Shown here: one piece after another, positions 1 to 12,680 of the stretch
Numbering within the stretch: the first letter of the stretch is position 1
How the letters are laid out: every line of letters starts with the position of its first letter
Origin: Siphlonurus alternatus
Taxonomy: Eukaryota > Arthropoda > Insecta > Ephemeroptera > Siphlonuridae
Reading direction: 5' to 3'
NCBI GenBank assembly: GCA_949825025.1
Contig: OX463779.1
Location: forward strand, 24,038,816 to 24,102,815
Length of the DNA stretch: 64,000 nt
The notes under the pieces: generated by a model
The model's input: only the letters and a program-made list of their open reading frames with translations
What the model was told of the DNA's origin: nothing
Databases searched by the model: none
Position numbers and translations under genes: made by a program

Positions 1-625
1 TATACTGGTATTTTAAATGTTATTTTTTTTTTAAATAATTTAGTCTTAAATTCTATGTTTGAATAGTTTATTTTTTTTATAGAACGAAAGCATACAAAAT
101 ATGTTTTTAAGAATTTAATCCTACCAATTTATTATCAATTATTGCTTTTTAAACTTAAAAAAATAAAATAAAATAAAGAAGAATAATTATTACATTATTT
201 TTTATTGTAAAAATACTTTAAAAAAAATAACTACCCTATATATTATTCTAAAATCGTTAAAACTTTCTCAACAAGGTATAGAATTATTAAAAATATAAAT
301 ATTTTTTATATAAACATAAATCAATATATAAACTATGTATTTATAGTTTCCGGGATAATTATTATTTTTATTGGTTAAAAAATCTCCATACCTATATTAA
401 AGGTGTGGGTTTATATGCATACACAATTAGTCTGGGTAGGCAGGCGTGATCTTTTGCTGGGGGTAATCAGTGGCCATAGATCAGCGAGAGATTGCTTGCC
501 CAGAAGACTGCTGGCTGATCAACACATCAGTAACAGTAGCGACGCGAGCGGGCCACGCTGTAATTACAAACTACCGCCGTCTGGTCGCGTCCCACGCTGA
601 TTATTCAATACATCAGCACTCGGCT

Positions 626-664
626 TATAAATAAGTCGGGCGTCATGAAGACGCTCGCATCAGG
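626..664 (+). promoter_or_regulatory. Weaker TATA-like site
   Basis: CGGCTTATAAATAAGTCGGG holds TATAAATA between GC-rich flanks, with CATCAGGG about 35 bp later. Nothing recognisable is transcribed from it. Confidence 0.2.
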
Positions 665-1097
665 GCAGGTGCCTCCCCCCACCCCCCTCTGGTCCATCAA
701 AAGGTGTGACGCCTTCGCTCTAGATCAAACCATGATCATTGATTATTCAGTGAATAACACTATATATATATATTATTACATCTCATGCATTGTAAATATT
801 ATAATTTATATATAAGCAATCATTTTATACTTGATCGAATATATTGAAGTTGTTTAAATATACTTATCTTTATGTATATATATTGCAAAAAAATAGATAA
901 TATATTGTCGTAAATTATCAGGTGTGTATAAATTTAATAAGAAATGTGTCAAAATATTTTTTATATATATTTTATAAATATATTATATATGCTTTATATT
1001 AAAACATGATGTTATTTATTGATAATAATAACCCTATATATTATAATAGGTCGAGTCTTAGGGCCGGATATGCGGATGCATTGTTTTAGCGTACAAT

Positions 1098-1133
1098 GGG
1101 GGTGAGGTGGGGCGGTTGGAGGCGGGGCGTGGG
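1098..1133 (+). other. G-rich tract with G-quadruplex potential
   Basis: Four runs of G3-5 with loops of 3-11 nt in island 1055-1215. A similar tract is at 15918-15957. Confidence 0.45.
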
Positions 1134-1706
1134 AACTGTGGTACAGAGACCCCACGGCGCTAAGAACGCCCCGATTTGTCTCACACGCGCAACACGATTT
1201 TTACACAGGGTGGAGGGAATTTTCCGCGTACTTGCTGTATAATCTAGAAGTTTTTGTTTTCAAATGTGAGCAAAATTAAAGAGTAATATCAATTTTTTTA
1301 CTACAGATTTTAAATATATGAACTGTTTTAATCATACTGAAAATTTCAATGAAAATTTTAACCAAAAGAAGAAAGAGAAATAGTAATATATTTTTACATG
1401 TTTTTATCGCATTGTATATTTTATCATGTTCGTAGTGTGTAACAGAAAACATAAAACTATTTCGATAGTATTTTTCTCTTCTGAAACAACTACAGTTTTA
1501 CCCCACTCCATAGTACAAGTATTTTTTTAAACACGTATCTATTGGGTTTACGGTTTAGAGCGTTTATTTAGTGCTCTATAAGTGGAACAAAATTGTCAGC
1601 TGGTTGGTGGGTGACGTCATCGTGTCACGTTCACGTGCGAGACACGAACTCACGACCTTTTTAGTTTTTTTTTTTTAACCTTCTTGATGTCGCCTGCCGC
1701 GTTGTG

Positions 1707-2100
1707 TTTGCCACTGAAATTCCATCCATTAATTCTCCTTTTTTTTGTTTTGTTTTTTTGCTGCAGGACTAGAATTAATAATTTACTGCTTATTGTTTTT
1801 CTAAACCTTAAGAGTTTAAATCATGTTTATCTTATCTGCCACTGAATATCACTTCTGGCTAATTAATCCTATTTTTTTTTTCTTTTTCTAAACAACTCAT
1901 TTCACGTTCTCCGACACTATGACACTATAGGTAAGTTTTTGTTTTTGTGTCTATCCCTTTGCCACTGGATATGAAATGATCAATTCCAAGTTGTTGTTTT
2001 TTTTAACTCATAAATTTATCATATTTATATGATCTCTTATTTCTAATTTAGTTTTAATTTTTTGTGATTGTTTCTCTGTGACAGACACAAAGTGTGAATG
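1707..2100 (+). repeat. Diverged tandem array, ~125-bp unit, T-rich
   Basis: The motif TYTGCCACTG recurs at 1707, 1835 and 1958 (spacing 128 and 123 bp). The first two are followed by an AATTAAT- or ATTAAT-containing stretch, the third by a CAATTCC stretch. T-runs follow in each, and TTTTCTAAAC lies in the intervening parts (near 1797, 1884 and also 2151). Units are strongly diverged. Confidence 0.45.
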
Positions 2101-2363
2101 GAAAGAGAATATGCTTTATTTTTTTTAATGAACATGCTTAGTCTTTTCTAAACAAATGAATCCTAACAATTTGTTCAACATAAAAGAACAAAAAAAAAAA
2201 AATAAAGAACAATTTATTATTGTTTTTTTCTTTCTTTTTTTATTTTAAGTGAAGGTTAACTAGCGATTCAAAGTTAGTAATTTTTGTTCTGCCCCGTCTA
2301 GAGAGCAAAGGGGGCGGTTCCGGGAGTGCGTCAGTTTGGTGTAGTGCAGTGGAGAACGCCCAG

Positions 2364-2376
2364 TGACCTATGACCT
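2364..2376 (-). promoter_or_regulatory. Perfect DR1 nuclear-receptor element
   Basis: TGACCTATGACCT, i.e. AGGTCA T AGGTCA on the minus strand. DR1 sites are bound by RXR/USP and HNF4-type receptors. It lies in the GC-rich island 2280-2560. Confidence 0.4.
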
Positions 2377-3702
2377 TACTCTGGTCTTGCTGGGGCCTCT
2401 GTTGTTGCCCCCGCGCCCGAGCTGCCCAATCCTTCTCTTCGACCATCGCTCACACACACTCACCTATACGCACACAATAATATATCTAGAGACTGCTGAG
2501 AAGGATTGCACCGCGCCCGCCGGAAATCGTGACGTAACGCCCCTAACAAAGTATTATTATAATGCATCATCATTACTAGAAATACAAAGTCTCATTTTCA
2601 TCCGTCAAAAATTCACTTTTTATCTATCATTATTATTATTTTTTTTGTTGTTGAATTAATTAGCATTTTTTCTTTTTAAAGTAAGAAAAATATTTCTCAC
2701 AGTATTTCGTATTTCATATACCGGTAGCCCCCGGCAAAATTTAGGGCGGACGCGAACTGTGAGCTATACACAACGCGTATATTCTTCTTCTTTCAGAGGT
2801 GAGACCCACCCACCTGACAGAGACAAGGTTAACTGGAGGGCGGGCGGGGGAAGTTTTCTTATTCTTAGTATATGAACGACGATCTTTTTTTGAATGAGAG
2901 AAAGGACCGCCGCGCGCTTTACTTTAGCTAATCACGACACCCACGCACGTGGCTCGTGGCCTGCCTGATGCTTCATCTTAAAGAGAACTAAAAGTCAGCT
3001 TGCATTACATGCGCCAACCTTTCATGTTTTTTATGACTTCACTTCACTAACATTTATTCATTTTTTTTTATATACTTACTTACAAGACCTCAGTTTAAAA
3101 GAATACGTGTCAGTTTCATAGCTTTGTAATTTGCAATTATTATTAATTACAATATTTTTTTAACTACATATATACATTACAGTAAAAGTAATAAGATATA
3201 TATATTTTTTTCCCACGGATAAGAAAAAAATTATATGTATTTTTTTACGTGTCATGGCATTATATTATAAACGATTATTATTTATTATATAAAGAATAAA
3301 AAATGAGGATGCTTTGTAAATGTCAAAAATATATGTATATATATAAAAAAGAGAAAGGTATTTCTTTTTTTACGGTATGTACATTACTTTTAACAAAACA
3401 ATCGTGTTGAAACACGGTCAAGGTTAATTAGAGAGTGATTGATAAACGGATATAATTAAGTACTAAATAATTATAGGGTTGAGTGGGAAAATTGTCACTT
3501 TGATGTGTATGAAGGATTTACAGTTTGGTACGCCTCACAAGGTGGCACCCACTCTATGACTCATGTCTTTGTCTACACGCCCGTGCGTGCGGGGGAGACT
3601 GCAATATGACCTAGAGTTCACCTGCATGAGCACCGTGGGACGGGGAGAGGTACACTTCGAGAAACGGAAAAAGTTATATGAACCATGTTTTTCGAAATCT
3701 TA

Positions 3703-4112
3703 AGGGCATTGGGTGTAGCACCGGTAGTTGGCAACACTGACGTATCTTCACAATGTTAATTTTTCAACCTTGCTCCTCAGAGTAATTTTTATGCTAGAGC
3801 TAAGCTGATTGCAGTAGTACCAAGGTAATTAGTAGCCCAAGTGCACAATTTGGCTTAGTAAAACCTGATTTAAAGAAAAGTATTTTTAGTAATTTTTTAA
3901 ATTTACATGCATTTTTTTAAAATATAAAAAAATAATTTTCTTTAAATCAGGCTTTATTTAGCCAAATTGTGCACTTGGGCTACTAATTATCTTGATACTA
4001 CTGCAATCAGCTTAGCTCTAGCATAAAAATTACTCTGAGGAGCAAGGTTAAAAAATTAACATGGTGAAAATACGTCAGTGTTGCCAACTACCGGTGCTAC
4101 ACCCAATGCCCT
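3703..4112. mobile_element. Foldback / long-TIR MITE with ~178-bp arms
   Basis: The left arm (3703-3880) begins AGGGCATTGGGTGTAGCACC. The right arm (3934-4112) is its reverse complement with only a few changes, and the spacer is about 55 bp of AT-rich DNA. The flanks GAAATCTTA (3694-3702) and GAAAATTTA (4113-4121) match at 7 of 9 positions, compatible with a decayed 9-bp target duplication. Long terminal repeats plus a 9-bp duplication are typical of non-autonomous Mutator-like elements, but that assignment is inference. It has no coding capacity. Confidence 0.8.
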
Positions 4113-4882
4113 GAAAATTTATTTTTAATTAACACTATAATTGGTCACTTTACTTACCTACATACCACACATATTTTATATAATAGGCAGAACAGCGATA
4201 AATGTCAATTTTAAAAATGAAGCTTTTTTACAATCTTAAAGTGTACCAATGATGGAAATATAATTACATCATGAGTGTACCTTTGGTTCTCCAGAATATT
4301 GTAAAATCTAATATATGGTGTGGAGACTTTAATGCCCGCAAAGAAAAGTAAGGTACTGCATTATAATATGTATGGTGATTTACAGAGAAGTTACATGCAA
4401 TTATTTCTTTATAGTCTTGTAATATTTTATAAATATGTGACGCGAAACATTTATTGTAATACTTTGATTTTCTATTTGTCTATTTCATAGTAAAGTAAAG
4501 TGAACAAAGAATTTCAAATTATGTTAAAACTTAACAGTTAAAACTTAGTTTCACCCATTCTGTTATTTATCATTAATATGACTCAAATTACAACTTTCTC
4601 AAAGAATATCTAAAAATTAATTATACAAGAAGTTATATTATTAACACACTTTGTAATTTTAGCGTAACGCACTATAGGTACTGGTAGTCTCTGTAATTAT
4701 AATTATAGCTAAATAAATTGTTAGTAATTAGTAAGGTGAATATGAGTAATTGAATATTGCTATCAGAACCTTTACTTTTAATGTATAATAGAAAATTTTA
4801 CTTCAACGTGTTAAATTTAGTACAAGAGGATTTCGCTTAAGGCTCTTTTTTCATATTTTTAATTGATTTTTGTCTGGTGCTT

Positions 4883-4896
4883 CCACCAGATGGTGA
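4883..4896 (+). promoter_or_regulatory. CTCF-like motif
   Basis: CCACCAGATGGTGA matches 12 of 14 positions of CCASYAGRKGGCRS in a strongly AT-rich stretch. Confidence 0.25.
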
Positions 4897-6612
4897 GAAA
4901 ACGACTTCATGTTATTGAAAGATGGTAATGCACGATATAATATATTGCATATAATCATCATAAACAACAACTAATAATGAATAACACTTGGTAATTGTCA
5001 TAGCAAAAGTTTTATATTTTATGAATTTCAACAGTTATATAATTCACTAAAATGAAATGTAATATTGCTCAATTGATGATATTTACATTTTTAATTGTTT
5101 TAAGGTTAAACCTGTATAAACAGTCTTGCAAATTATAACAAACACAAGCAAACTGAATTGGACGTATTCAAGTTTAATATTCTTGGTAACTGAAAAAGGA
5201 AATTGTCGGTATAAGTAATTTTCATACTAATCTAAAATTTCAAAAAATGATGAGTTTAACTTTGTGATTATTAATTATGAAACAGGACTTGACCTTCAAT
5301 TTTATACAACTGAATATTGCAGATAATCTTACGAAATGTGTGAGCTATAATTTGTCTTAATTTATAAAGGAGAAATCTATATATTATATATTTAAATATA
5401 AATTTTATGTATTTTAAATTTACACTTTGATACCTTCATCATTTTTTATAATAATATACAGTAATTGATCACACACCTTTATACGATTTATATAAGTTTG
5501 ACACCAATGAGATTAAGGTAGAAATTGACCTTTCACAATGGCCCTATACATAGAGCACGCAAGCAAGAAGGGTGGGGTGACTTTTCCACGAAGTAGCTGC
5601 GTCCGTCTACTGAAGCGTGACCGTGTTGTGCAAGCAGCGATACACGTCACAGCTGAGCACCAACAGATGTGATGGATCGCGCCGTGAAATATGCTAATGT
5701 CTCCTCGTGCTAACACAACAATTGGCGCCGCCACCGCTGCAGCCGTGGAGCGTCACGTCACTGCTTGTAGCCAGCACCTTTGTTTGTGCACGGGGGCGGC
5801 CAGACTGACGTCTCCATTTGCCAGAGCGGACCAGATCAGCCGCTGTCAGCAAGTCACGACCTCTCATATACATAGAGGAACACCACAAATCCTCATGACG
5901 TCACACACAAAGCAATAACCTAAAGTCATATAAGGCAAAGAAAATTAAGAAAAAATTTCAGTCCCATCTGATACAAAACATGAACCTCGAGTGGCAAATT
6001 TAACCATATAATTATCTTGACAAATATATAAAAAAAAAAAAATTCACCGAGGACCAAGTAATTTCAATGAATATGATGGTATAAAAATCAAGAAAAATGG
6101 AATTTTCAGTGTCGTTTTCCTTATGCAAAAAGTTAAATATTTTTTTGCACTTTTAACTGCAGGATAAATTAATTAGTTAAAGTTCTACTGAAATATTCAA
6201 GTGCAGATAGTAGATTTTAATTAAAACTATGTGTTAATTGATTTTAAATAATTTTTAGTCTCTCTTTTCCTTCCTTTAAAATTTCAAGTATTTAAATTAC
6301 CACAACAGTACAATTTATATATTAAATTTAAATTTGTATAAGAACGTAAGCTTTATAGTATGGTATAGTAACATTTATAAAATTTACATGATTTCTAGTA
6401 TAGGGGGGAAAAAAAGCGAACTAGAAATGGTTCTCATAATATTTTTTTTATACACTGATGGATATATATTTAAACTTTGTTACTTTATTATCATGATGCA
6501 GATTATTATAACTACCTGTCAGCAAATCAAAAAAAGAAGAAGAAGAAGAAAATATGTTACTTTATAATATGAAGTCTTCTTATAAAAATATGTTGATGTA
6601 TAAATAATATGT

Positions 6613-6627
6613 ACGACGACGACGACG
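6613..6627 (+). repeat. (ACG)5 trinucleotide run
   Basis: Five ACG units in AT-rich surroundings. Other short triplet runs: GAA at about 6533-6550, AAC at 32070-32096, CTT at about 46462-46478. Confidence 0.9.
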
Positions 6628-9600
6628 TCTTCATTTACATCAAGTATATCCCAAATCTTCTCTGTGAATAGTCACGATTATTTTTTTGTTATATTATTAT
6701 ACAATTTATATAGGTCGTATTGCAGATCACGCGCGGAGCCATGTTGGCACTCGTTACGTCACAGGTTAACAGCTGACGAGGAAAAGACGTGACCTGAAAC
6801 ATCACCAGATCATGCCCTCAACGTCTATGGAGAAGAATATCAAATTTTAATTTTAGGAATAATATACTTTCTGACTTTCATATTTATTTTAACATGTAAC
6901 TTTTTTTATACTTCGTATAACATCTGACGAGCATGCAAAGTTCTTAATTATTTATTTTAATGGTTGCCAGGTTGATACTGAAGATATTACAATATAAAGT
7001 GACAGGTGAAATATTTCTAACAATGTGGTGCAATATTATGTATTAATATAAAGGTAGAGAAATCGAGAGAAAAATAATCATCATTAATCAATTTACGAAA
7101 ATAATTGCAATATTAAAATTTCATTGATAAAACTATATCTAGGAGATATCTTAAACAAATTAATCCACTATTATCATTATGTTATATATAATAAGAATTA
7201 TTTTACACAATTTTTTTGTATTGAAGAAAACGTAAAAAGAATATTAATAATTAACATGCAATTAATAAATAAAAAACACAATTTAGTAGGGCTTATAAGA
7301 AATTAATTAAGACGTTATTATACGTCAATAATGCACGCAACATAAATTACATTTTATAGTGATTGACGAAGCTGAGAGTGCGCGCGACGCGTGATGTTTT
7401 ATTTTATGGCTAAATTAAATGCTGAGCTGTAAACAGGATGCCTGCTGTTGTTATATAGTCGATACGAACAGAAGGCTTGATGTGTCGTGCTGGGCTTTTT
7501 GCTGCCGTAATCGGATTTACATAGAAAAGCTCAAGTTTGATAGAGCCGCGACTTACCTAATGCCAAAACTCTTACAGAATACAGCTCAAGACAATACCAT
7601 TAACAAAAAGTAACTCTGAACTCTGAACCCATTAGTAATTTTTTATTAAAAAAACAGCATGACATAAAAGCTAAAAAAAGTATCAAAGAATAAAAAAAAA
7701 AATAATATTTAACAACTATAAATTTAGATTATTTTTGGCTAACATGCACACTTAAAAATAATGTATCTGAATTAAAGTTAATGATAATTTATTTTTTATT
7801 TTCCATACATGTCAAAATATAAAATGAAAATAATATAAAATTATTTTAAATATAATTAATTAACATATTTAATAAATTAGCATTAACTTGCAATAACATT
7901 AAAAACACCTCATTATATAAAGAAATTTAAATAAAATGTATCAGTATATGTTTTAAAAGACAAGAAAATAGTGATGCATTGCTACATTTTATATTGAATA
8001 AGGGCTGTTATTTAAGATATATAATAAACGATGAATTTAATCTTATCAATCAATCATTGTCTTTTATTTTGTAATTAGAGATTGACAGAAATTCAAATTA
8101 AACTGCCTATATATTTTATATATTTATAGTTACCTTACAATGTAATATATATTTATTGGTGATTTTATTATAGATGTTCAATTTATTTAAATGTGATATT
8201 GATGGTATCAAAAGCTATCATCTCGACATTCGTAGCCACGTTGCATGCTATATACATCAAAATGCATTGCAGCTGCAGGCAGACAAGATGGGGGGAGGGG
8301 GGTAACTCGGTGTAATGAGAGCGTGATTGAACGGTGGCCGCGCCGACCGATCACTATAATAACAAGCTGTGAAAACGAAACGTTGCTCTCTACTTAATAA
8401 CAACATTAACTACAGTCCAAGACAACATGAAGAAAATTCTGAAAACAAGCAGGAGGGGATAAAAAAAAAATGTTGTTACCATTATCCATCTTAAAGCTGA
8501 TGTAAAGAGTTAATAATTTAATTTAATATTTTATAAACATGTAATTTTTAACACGTAAACACATCTTATGCAATAAAGTATTATTTTAAATGTTTTTGTT
8601 GGTCTTGTTTTCAACTTAAAGTACGTAATTAATACTGATTTTATTTAATTAGAGTGTTATATTATGTATATCAGAAGTACTGAACTTTGATTATTGGTGA
8701 TTTTACATTAATTTGCTTAATTATTTTGAGGCAATTTACACATACATTTCAATTTCCCTGATAAAATAATGAAATTACCATTTTTTTCATCAATATTAAA
8801 ATTTCAACTAACAAACCAAGAACTTAGTATAATCAGAATGAGACTTGTACAATACACATGCAGCTATTAGCAGTGATGCAATGCAATGTATTCTTGGCAA
8901 TAAAAAAATAATACAAAATTCATTTTTTTATAATAACGAATAACAACAGGACACAGAAAACAGAGTAGCAGCAAATGAGTCGCAACAATGTATGACACAA
9001 ATCAATAAAAAATTGCAAAATAAACAATATTTTCCATATCATAATTATTTGTCATAATACGCCAAAATTCCTGTCAAATATTAAAACCTGCATAACACAA
9101 AAAGCACTTTTGCCCGTAGTGAGAATTAAGGTTTGACTATTTACGCAGTACTATTATTGTTTCAACGGCTCAACATTTCCCATACTACTATATTATATAA
9201 CAATTAATATTTTCAATTATTGATTTTAATGTAAGAAAAGTTTAAATTTGCAGCAGGTATGCATCTTATCCTTTTATTAGTAAATAACTTTTTCGTACAA
9301 AGGGTATTTATATTGAATATTTTGAATCAAGTTTTCGGTGTTCGATGTAATCCTTATGTATGTAGTATGCTGGGATAATCACTTAGTGTTCGTCACTATC
9401 ACTTATCCTTTTTTTTTTTTTTTTTTTCTTGTAATATCACAATTAAAAAGTCAAGCAGATTCACCTTGAGTTATTAATATTATATGCTAAGGTTTTTTAC
9501 TCTCCGATAAATATTTTATTTTTGTTTATCCCATAAATAAAAGTAGATTAAAAATGAATAATTATCATATTAAAATTCAGTAATAAACTGTCATTGGTTC

Positions 9601-10019
9601 AGACAGTAAGTGCAACTGCTTGAAAAAAGAGGGGCTTTTAAATATCCATTGAGAGACCTACAATTATTACCTCCTTTTTTTTTACTTTCATACTTCAACT
9701 ACAATAATTATCAAAAGAAATCGAACATAAGATTTTATCTGTGATAATTTTAATACCCAAGAGTGAAATATTCGCGCGGTTTCCAACTCTTAATTATAGA
9801 CTATATGTTCAACATTATGTCGCTTTATACGAAGAAGAAAATCAATTTCGGCTAACTCGTCGTATGTAATGGTTAATTAAAAAACAATATTGTGATGAAT
9901 GGATGACGTATGTAAATGTGATCTGACAAGTTGTATATTATAGCAGATAGTTATAAAGAGTCTTGTTAGAAGGTGAGAATGTACAATGTTTTTTTTTTGT
10001 TTTTTTTTTAAATCATCCA

Positions 10020-10350
10020 ACACCACACTGTAAAAGTTAGCTGTGATCGCGTGTGAGAGAGGGTTATTAGCAGCAATTGAGAAGAGATTTAACGTTTAAT
10101 GACTGCTTGAAAATTGGCTGGTAAGCATGCAAATCAGAAGTAGATGGCGCGCGGCTAAACGGGGCTAATGACAGAGTGTTCTTGTCTCGTGCTCGTTAGT
10201 GGACGCGAGTTAGTGGCGGTAATCATTGACTAATGGGAGTTGTTGCAAGGTCGGGACGGACGTCTAGCTGCAATGCTGCTGCTAGCTTCTTGCAACTGCA
10301 TGGACGATATGCACCTAAGGCGATATGCAACCAAACGTTCACCAACTGAA
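10020..10350. promoter_or_regulatory. Enhancer-like island with homeodomain, octamer and CTCF-like sites
   Basis: This 330-bp island is GC-richer than its surroundings. It contains ATGCAAAT (10127-10134, POU octamer), AAGTAGATGGCGCGC (CTCF-like, 10137-10150), several TAAT/ATTA cores (TTTAATGACT, GCTAATGACA, GTAATCATTGACTAATGG) and CTGCTGCTAGC. No coding frame is supported. The density of binding-type motifs suggests a cis-regulatory element. Confidence 0.35.
10314..10346 (-). repeat. Single copy of the AAGTTGCATA-type motif
   Basis: On the minus strand it reads GTTGGTGAACGTTTGGTTGC then ATATCGCCTTAGG. It keeps the GGTGAA, GTTGCATA and TTAGG blocks of the other copies. Confidence 0.45.
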
Positions 10351-10652
10351 AATCTTCTCGTTTTACCACAAAAAGGGTACATAGATTGTACATTGTATTC
10401 CTCGTCCCTTCAAATATCATCGATCTAGTTTAATTATTGCAAAGTATATCAAGCGGAAATTTCTTAAGTTGATATTTTAACTCACCTTTTACCCATAAAC
10501 GTATGAATCTTCTACCCCCAATTTCGATTTTTTAACAAAAAAATTTAATTTGTAACTTCATCATTGATCAGCAATATTGTGAAGTAAATTTTATAATAAC
10601 AAATTACTAAATGCAAGGTCCAGAGAGCGAGCGAGAGCAATTTGGAACCATC

Positions 10653-10666
10653 CTGCCATCTAGTGA
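10653..10666 (-). promoter_or_regulatory. CTCF-like motif
   Basis: On the minus strand TCACTAGATGGCAG matches 13 of 14 positions of CCASYAGRKGGCRS. It is 500 bp from, and opposite in orientation to, the 12-of-14 match at 10137-10150. Confidence 0.35.
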
Positions 10667-10872
10667 CGGTCAATAATACCACTCGTATCCAAATTTTACA
10701 ACTCCTCCATAAATTATAAAAAAAAAAAAAGAAAAAAAATAGTTGTAAAAATGTTGCAGATTTTATGAGTATATATTTTTTTGTTAAGATATATATTTTT
10801 TTACCTATTATTTTTTATCATTCCAAAAGATAACAAATTTAATATTCTTAAATTTTATTATAGCCTCGTTTC

Positions 10873-10892
10873 TTTTTTTTTTTTTTTTTTTT
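10873..10892 (+). repeat. T20 homopolymer
   Basis: Twenty consecutive T in AT-rich DNA. Comparable shorter runs are at 9411-9427 (T17) and 45014-45031 (A18). Confidence 0.95.
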
Positions 10893-12349
10893 CGTCATAC
10901 AAAAAATGTATATTATTATATTTTACAGCCCGCATCATAATAATAAACATTTAATTAATGACAAAAATAAAACAAAACTATTTTTCTTTCTAAAATATGT
11001 CATTTTTAGTGCATTTATAAAGCAAATTTCCGCATTTCTCCTGCTATATTTTACTATTTTGTGCTTTTATCTACTGTTGTGTTCAATAAAAGTTAATTTT
11101 TTTTACAACATAATATTAAATTAAATGTGTAAGATTTCTAATATTTTTGTTTAAAAAGAAATCTATAAACAAACAAACAAAAAATGTAATAATCAGATTA
11201 AACTTTTATTCATTTTCAAATAGCAAAGGATATATTTAACTTTTTGGTCTTGTAAGAATCATAGAAACTAGGTAGCAAATTTCTAAATAAAACTTATATA
11301 TAATATAAAAACTTCACATTCATATATCTATTTATCAGATTGATTTACAGTTTAAGGTTAATTAAGCGTAAGATTTCTTGGTAAACACTAATGGACGCTT
11401 GGCAAGTCGAGCGAGCAAGCTAGCCGCGCAGTCAGGAAACGTCATGCAGCAGCAGTAGTAGCAAGCCGGAGGAAAGTGGTCAGCAGCTCGTGTGTTTGGG
11501 CCCCAGGCGAGTCCAAGCAGCAACAGCGAGCGAGCTGCCCCCGTTTAACGCGAACTGCCCGGCCCGGCTCTTGTCCGTTCACCTCAGGCCGGCCTTCTCA
11601 AGGCGAGCGCCGCTGCCTGCCCGGCTGGCTGGATTGTAGCAGCGAAAGTGACCTGGCCAGGCTGCAGCAAGCCGCACTAACCCTCGCCTGGTACTCAGCG
11701 GGAAGCGAACCCCGAACCAACACGTCCGCCACTATTGTCTAACAATTTTTAATTAACAATCTTTCGTGTTAGAATCAACTTCAAATTTGTAATATTTTGA
11801 GGTATACGAATTGGTAATCGTGAAGAAACATCATTGCTAACTTAAAGTAAAAGTACATGCAAAGTATAGGTTTGTAGGACTTTTCAATATTGTATAGCTA
11901 ACACATGCAATCTTGACAATTTATTTCAATAATTTTGAGTTCAATTTTGAACTAACTTGTGGTTTAACATGTCTTTAATTTTTAGTTAGTTTCGGCAAAG
12001 ATTAAAGGGTATCTTGATAATCCTATAAATTACTCATTTATTGGACTACTTGAATTTTCAGATACGAATATTTTGAGTACCTTAGTAAAAACCCAAGAAC
12101 GATTAACATTACCACTGCTCAATTTTGTGGGAATTTTATTACAGTATACAAAGTATTGTTGAACGTTTAAATTCCTTCTTACCTACTACATTATCGTTAT
12201 TCTGCATTTATTTTATATTATATAAGAGTTGCAGCATTAGTAAATAACAACAGGGGAAACATTCTGTCCCGAATCGAGCACTCAAACAATTCAAAACTCT
12301 TCGCCATGATAATTTCGCCTTGATGTTAGACAACCTGCACTTTTTTCAT

Positions 12350-12680
12350 TGCCCCTGCTATGTATGCAACCTGCTGAATAATTATGGTGAACAAGTTGCA
12401 TAACTTAAAGGGTAGTTTAATTATGCGTAGTTTTATATTGTGTTAGTGTACAGATATAATTATAAATAGGGGCAACATAATAACAAAGAACTTAGCTTTG
12501 CATGGATTTATCATAGAGAAATTTTAGTACTAAATCTGGTACTAAAATTCCTAACATCCTAACGCTATTTATGAATAAAATAGCTTTTAAAGCCTCCATC
12601 AAATTTCAGATTTTGCAGTCATTGACGTCTCTCATTAAAATAACATTGGTGATAAAGAAGTTGCATATGCATTTAGGCGG
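12350..12680. repeat. Cluster of three AAGTTGCATA-type motif copies
   Basis: Copy 1 (12350-12380, minus) reads AGCAGGTTGCATACATAGCA. Copy 2 (12386-12412, plus) reads GGTGAACAAGTTGCATAACT then TAAAGGG. Copy 3 (12648-12680, plus) reads GGTGATAAAGAAGTTGCATA then TGCATTTAGGCGG. Copies 1 and 2 face each other. A TTGACGTCTCTCAT segment lies about 25 bp before copy 3, matching a similar segment at 42049-42075. Confidence 0.55.
12521..12548. repeat. Short perfect hairpin
   Basis: The arms ATTTTAGTAC and GTACTAAAAT are perfectly inverted around an 8-nt loop. It lies between two copies of the dispersed AAGTTGCATA motif. Confidence 0.6.

Larger units (their letters stand above)
1..3702. other. Non-coding, AT-rich with GC-richer islands
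   Basis: Islands lie at about 403-720, 1055-1215, 1585-1705 (TGACGTCA at 1612-1619), 2280-2560, 2725-3000 and 3490-3702. The rest is AT-rich with short T-runs. Open frames (e.g. 403-600, 2363-2659) lack coding character. Confidence 0.7.
4113..10019. other. Non-coding, mostly AT-rich
   Basis: Islands: 5510-5900 (TGACGTCA at 5896-5903), 6715-6835, 7340-7575 and 8210-8400 (a G-rich run, then TGTAATGAGAGCGTGATTG). Between 4113-5510 and 8401-10019 I see only AT-rich sequence with no gene, element or repeat that I can support, apart from the CTCF-like site at 4883. Confidence 0.65.

Noticed and set aside
11476..11742. 88-codon ORF in a CpG-rich island
   Set aside because: The start is not ATG, the composition matches the island in other frames and there are no convincing splice sites.
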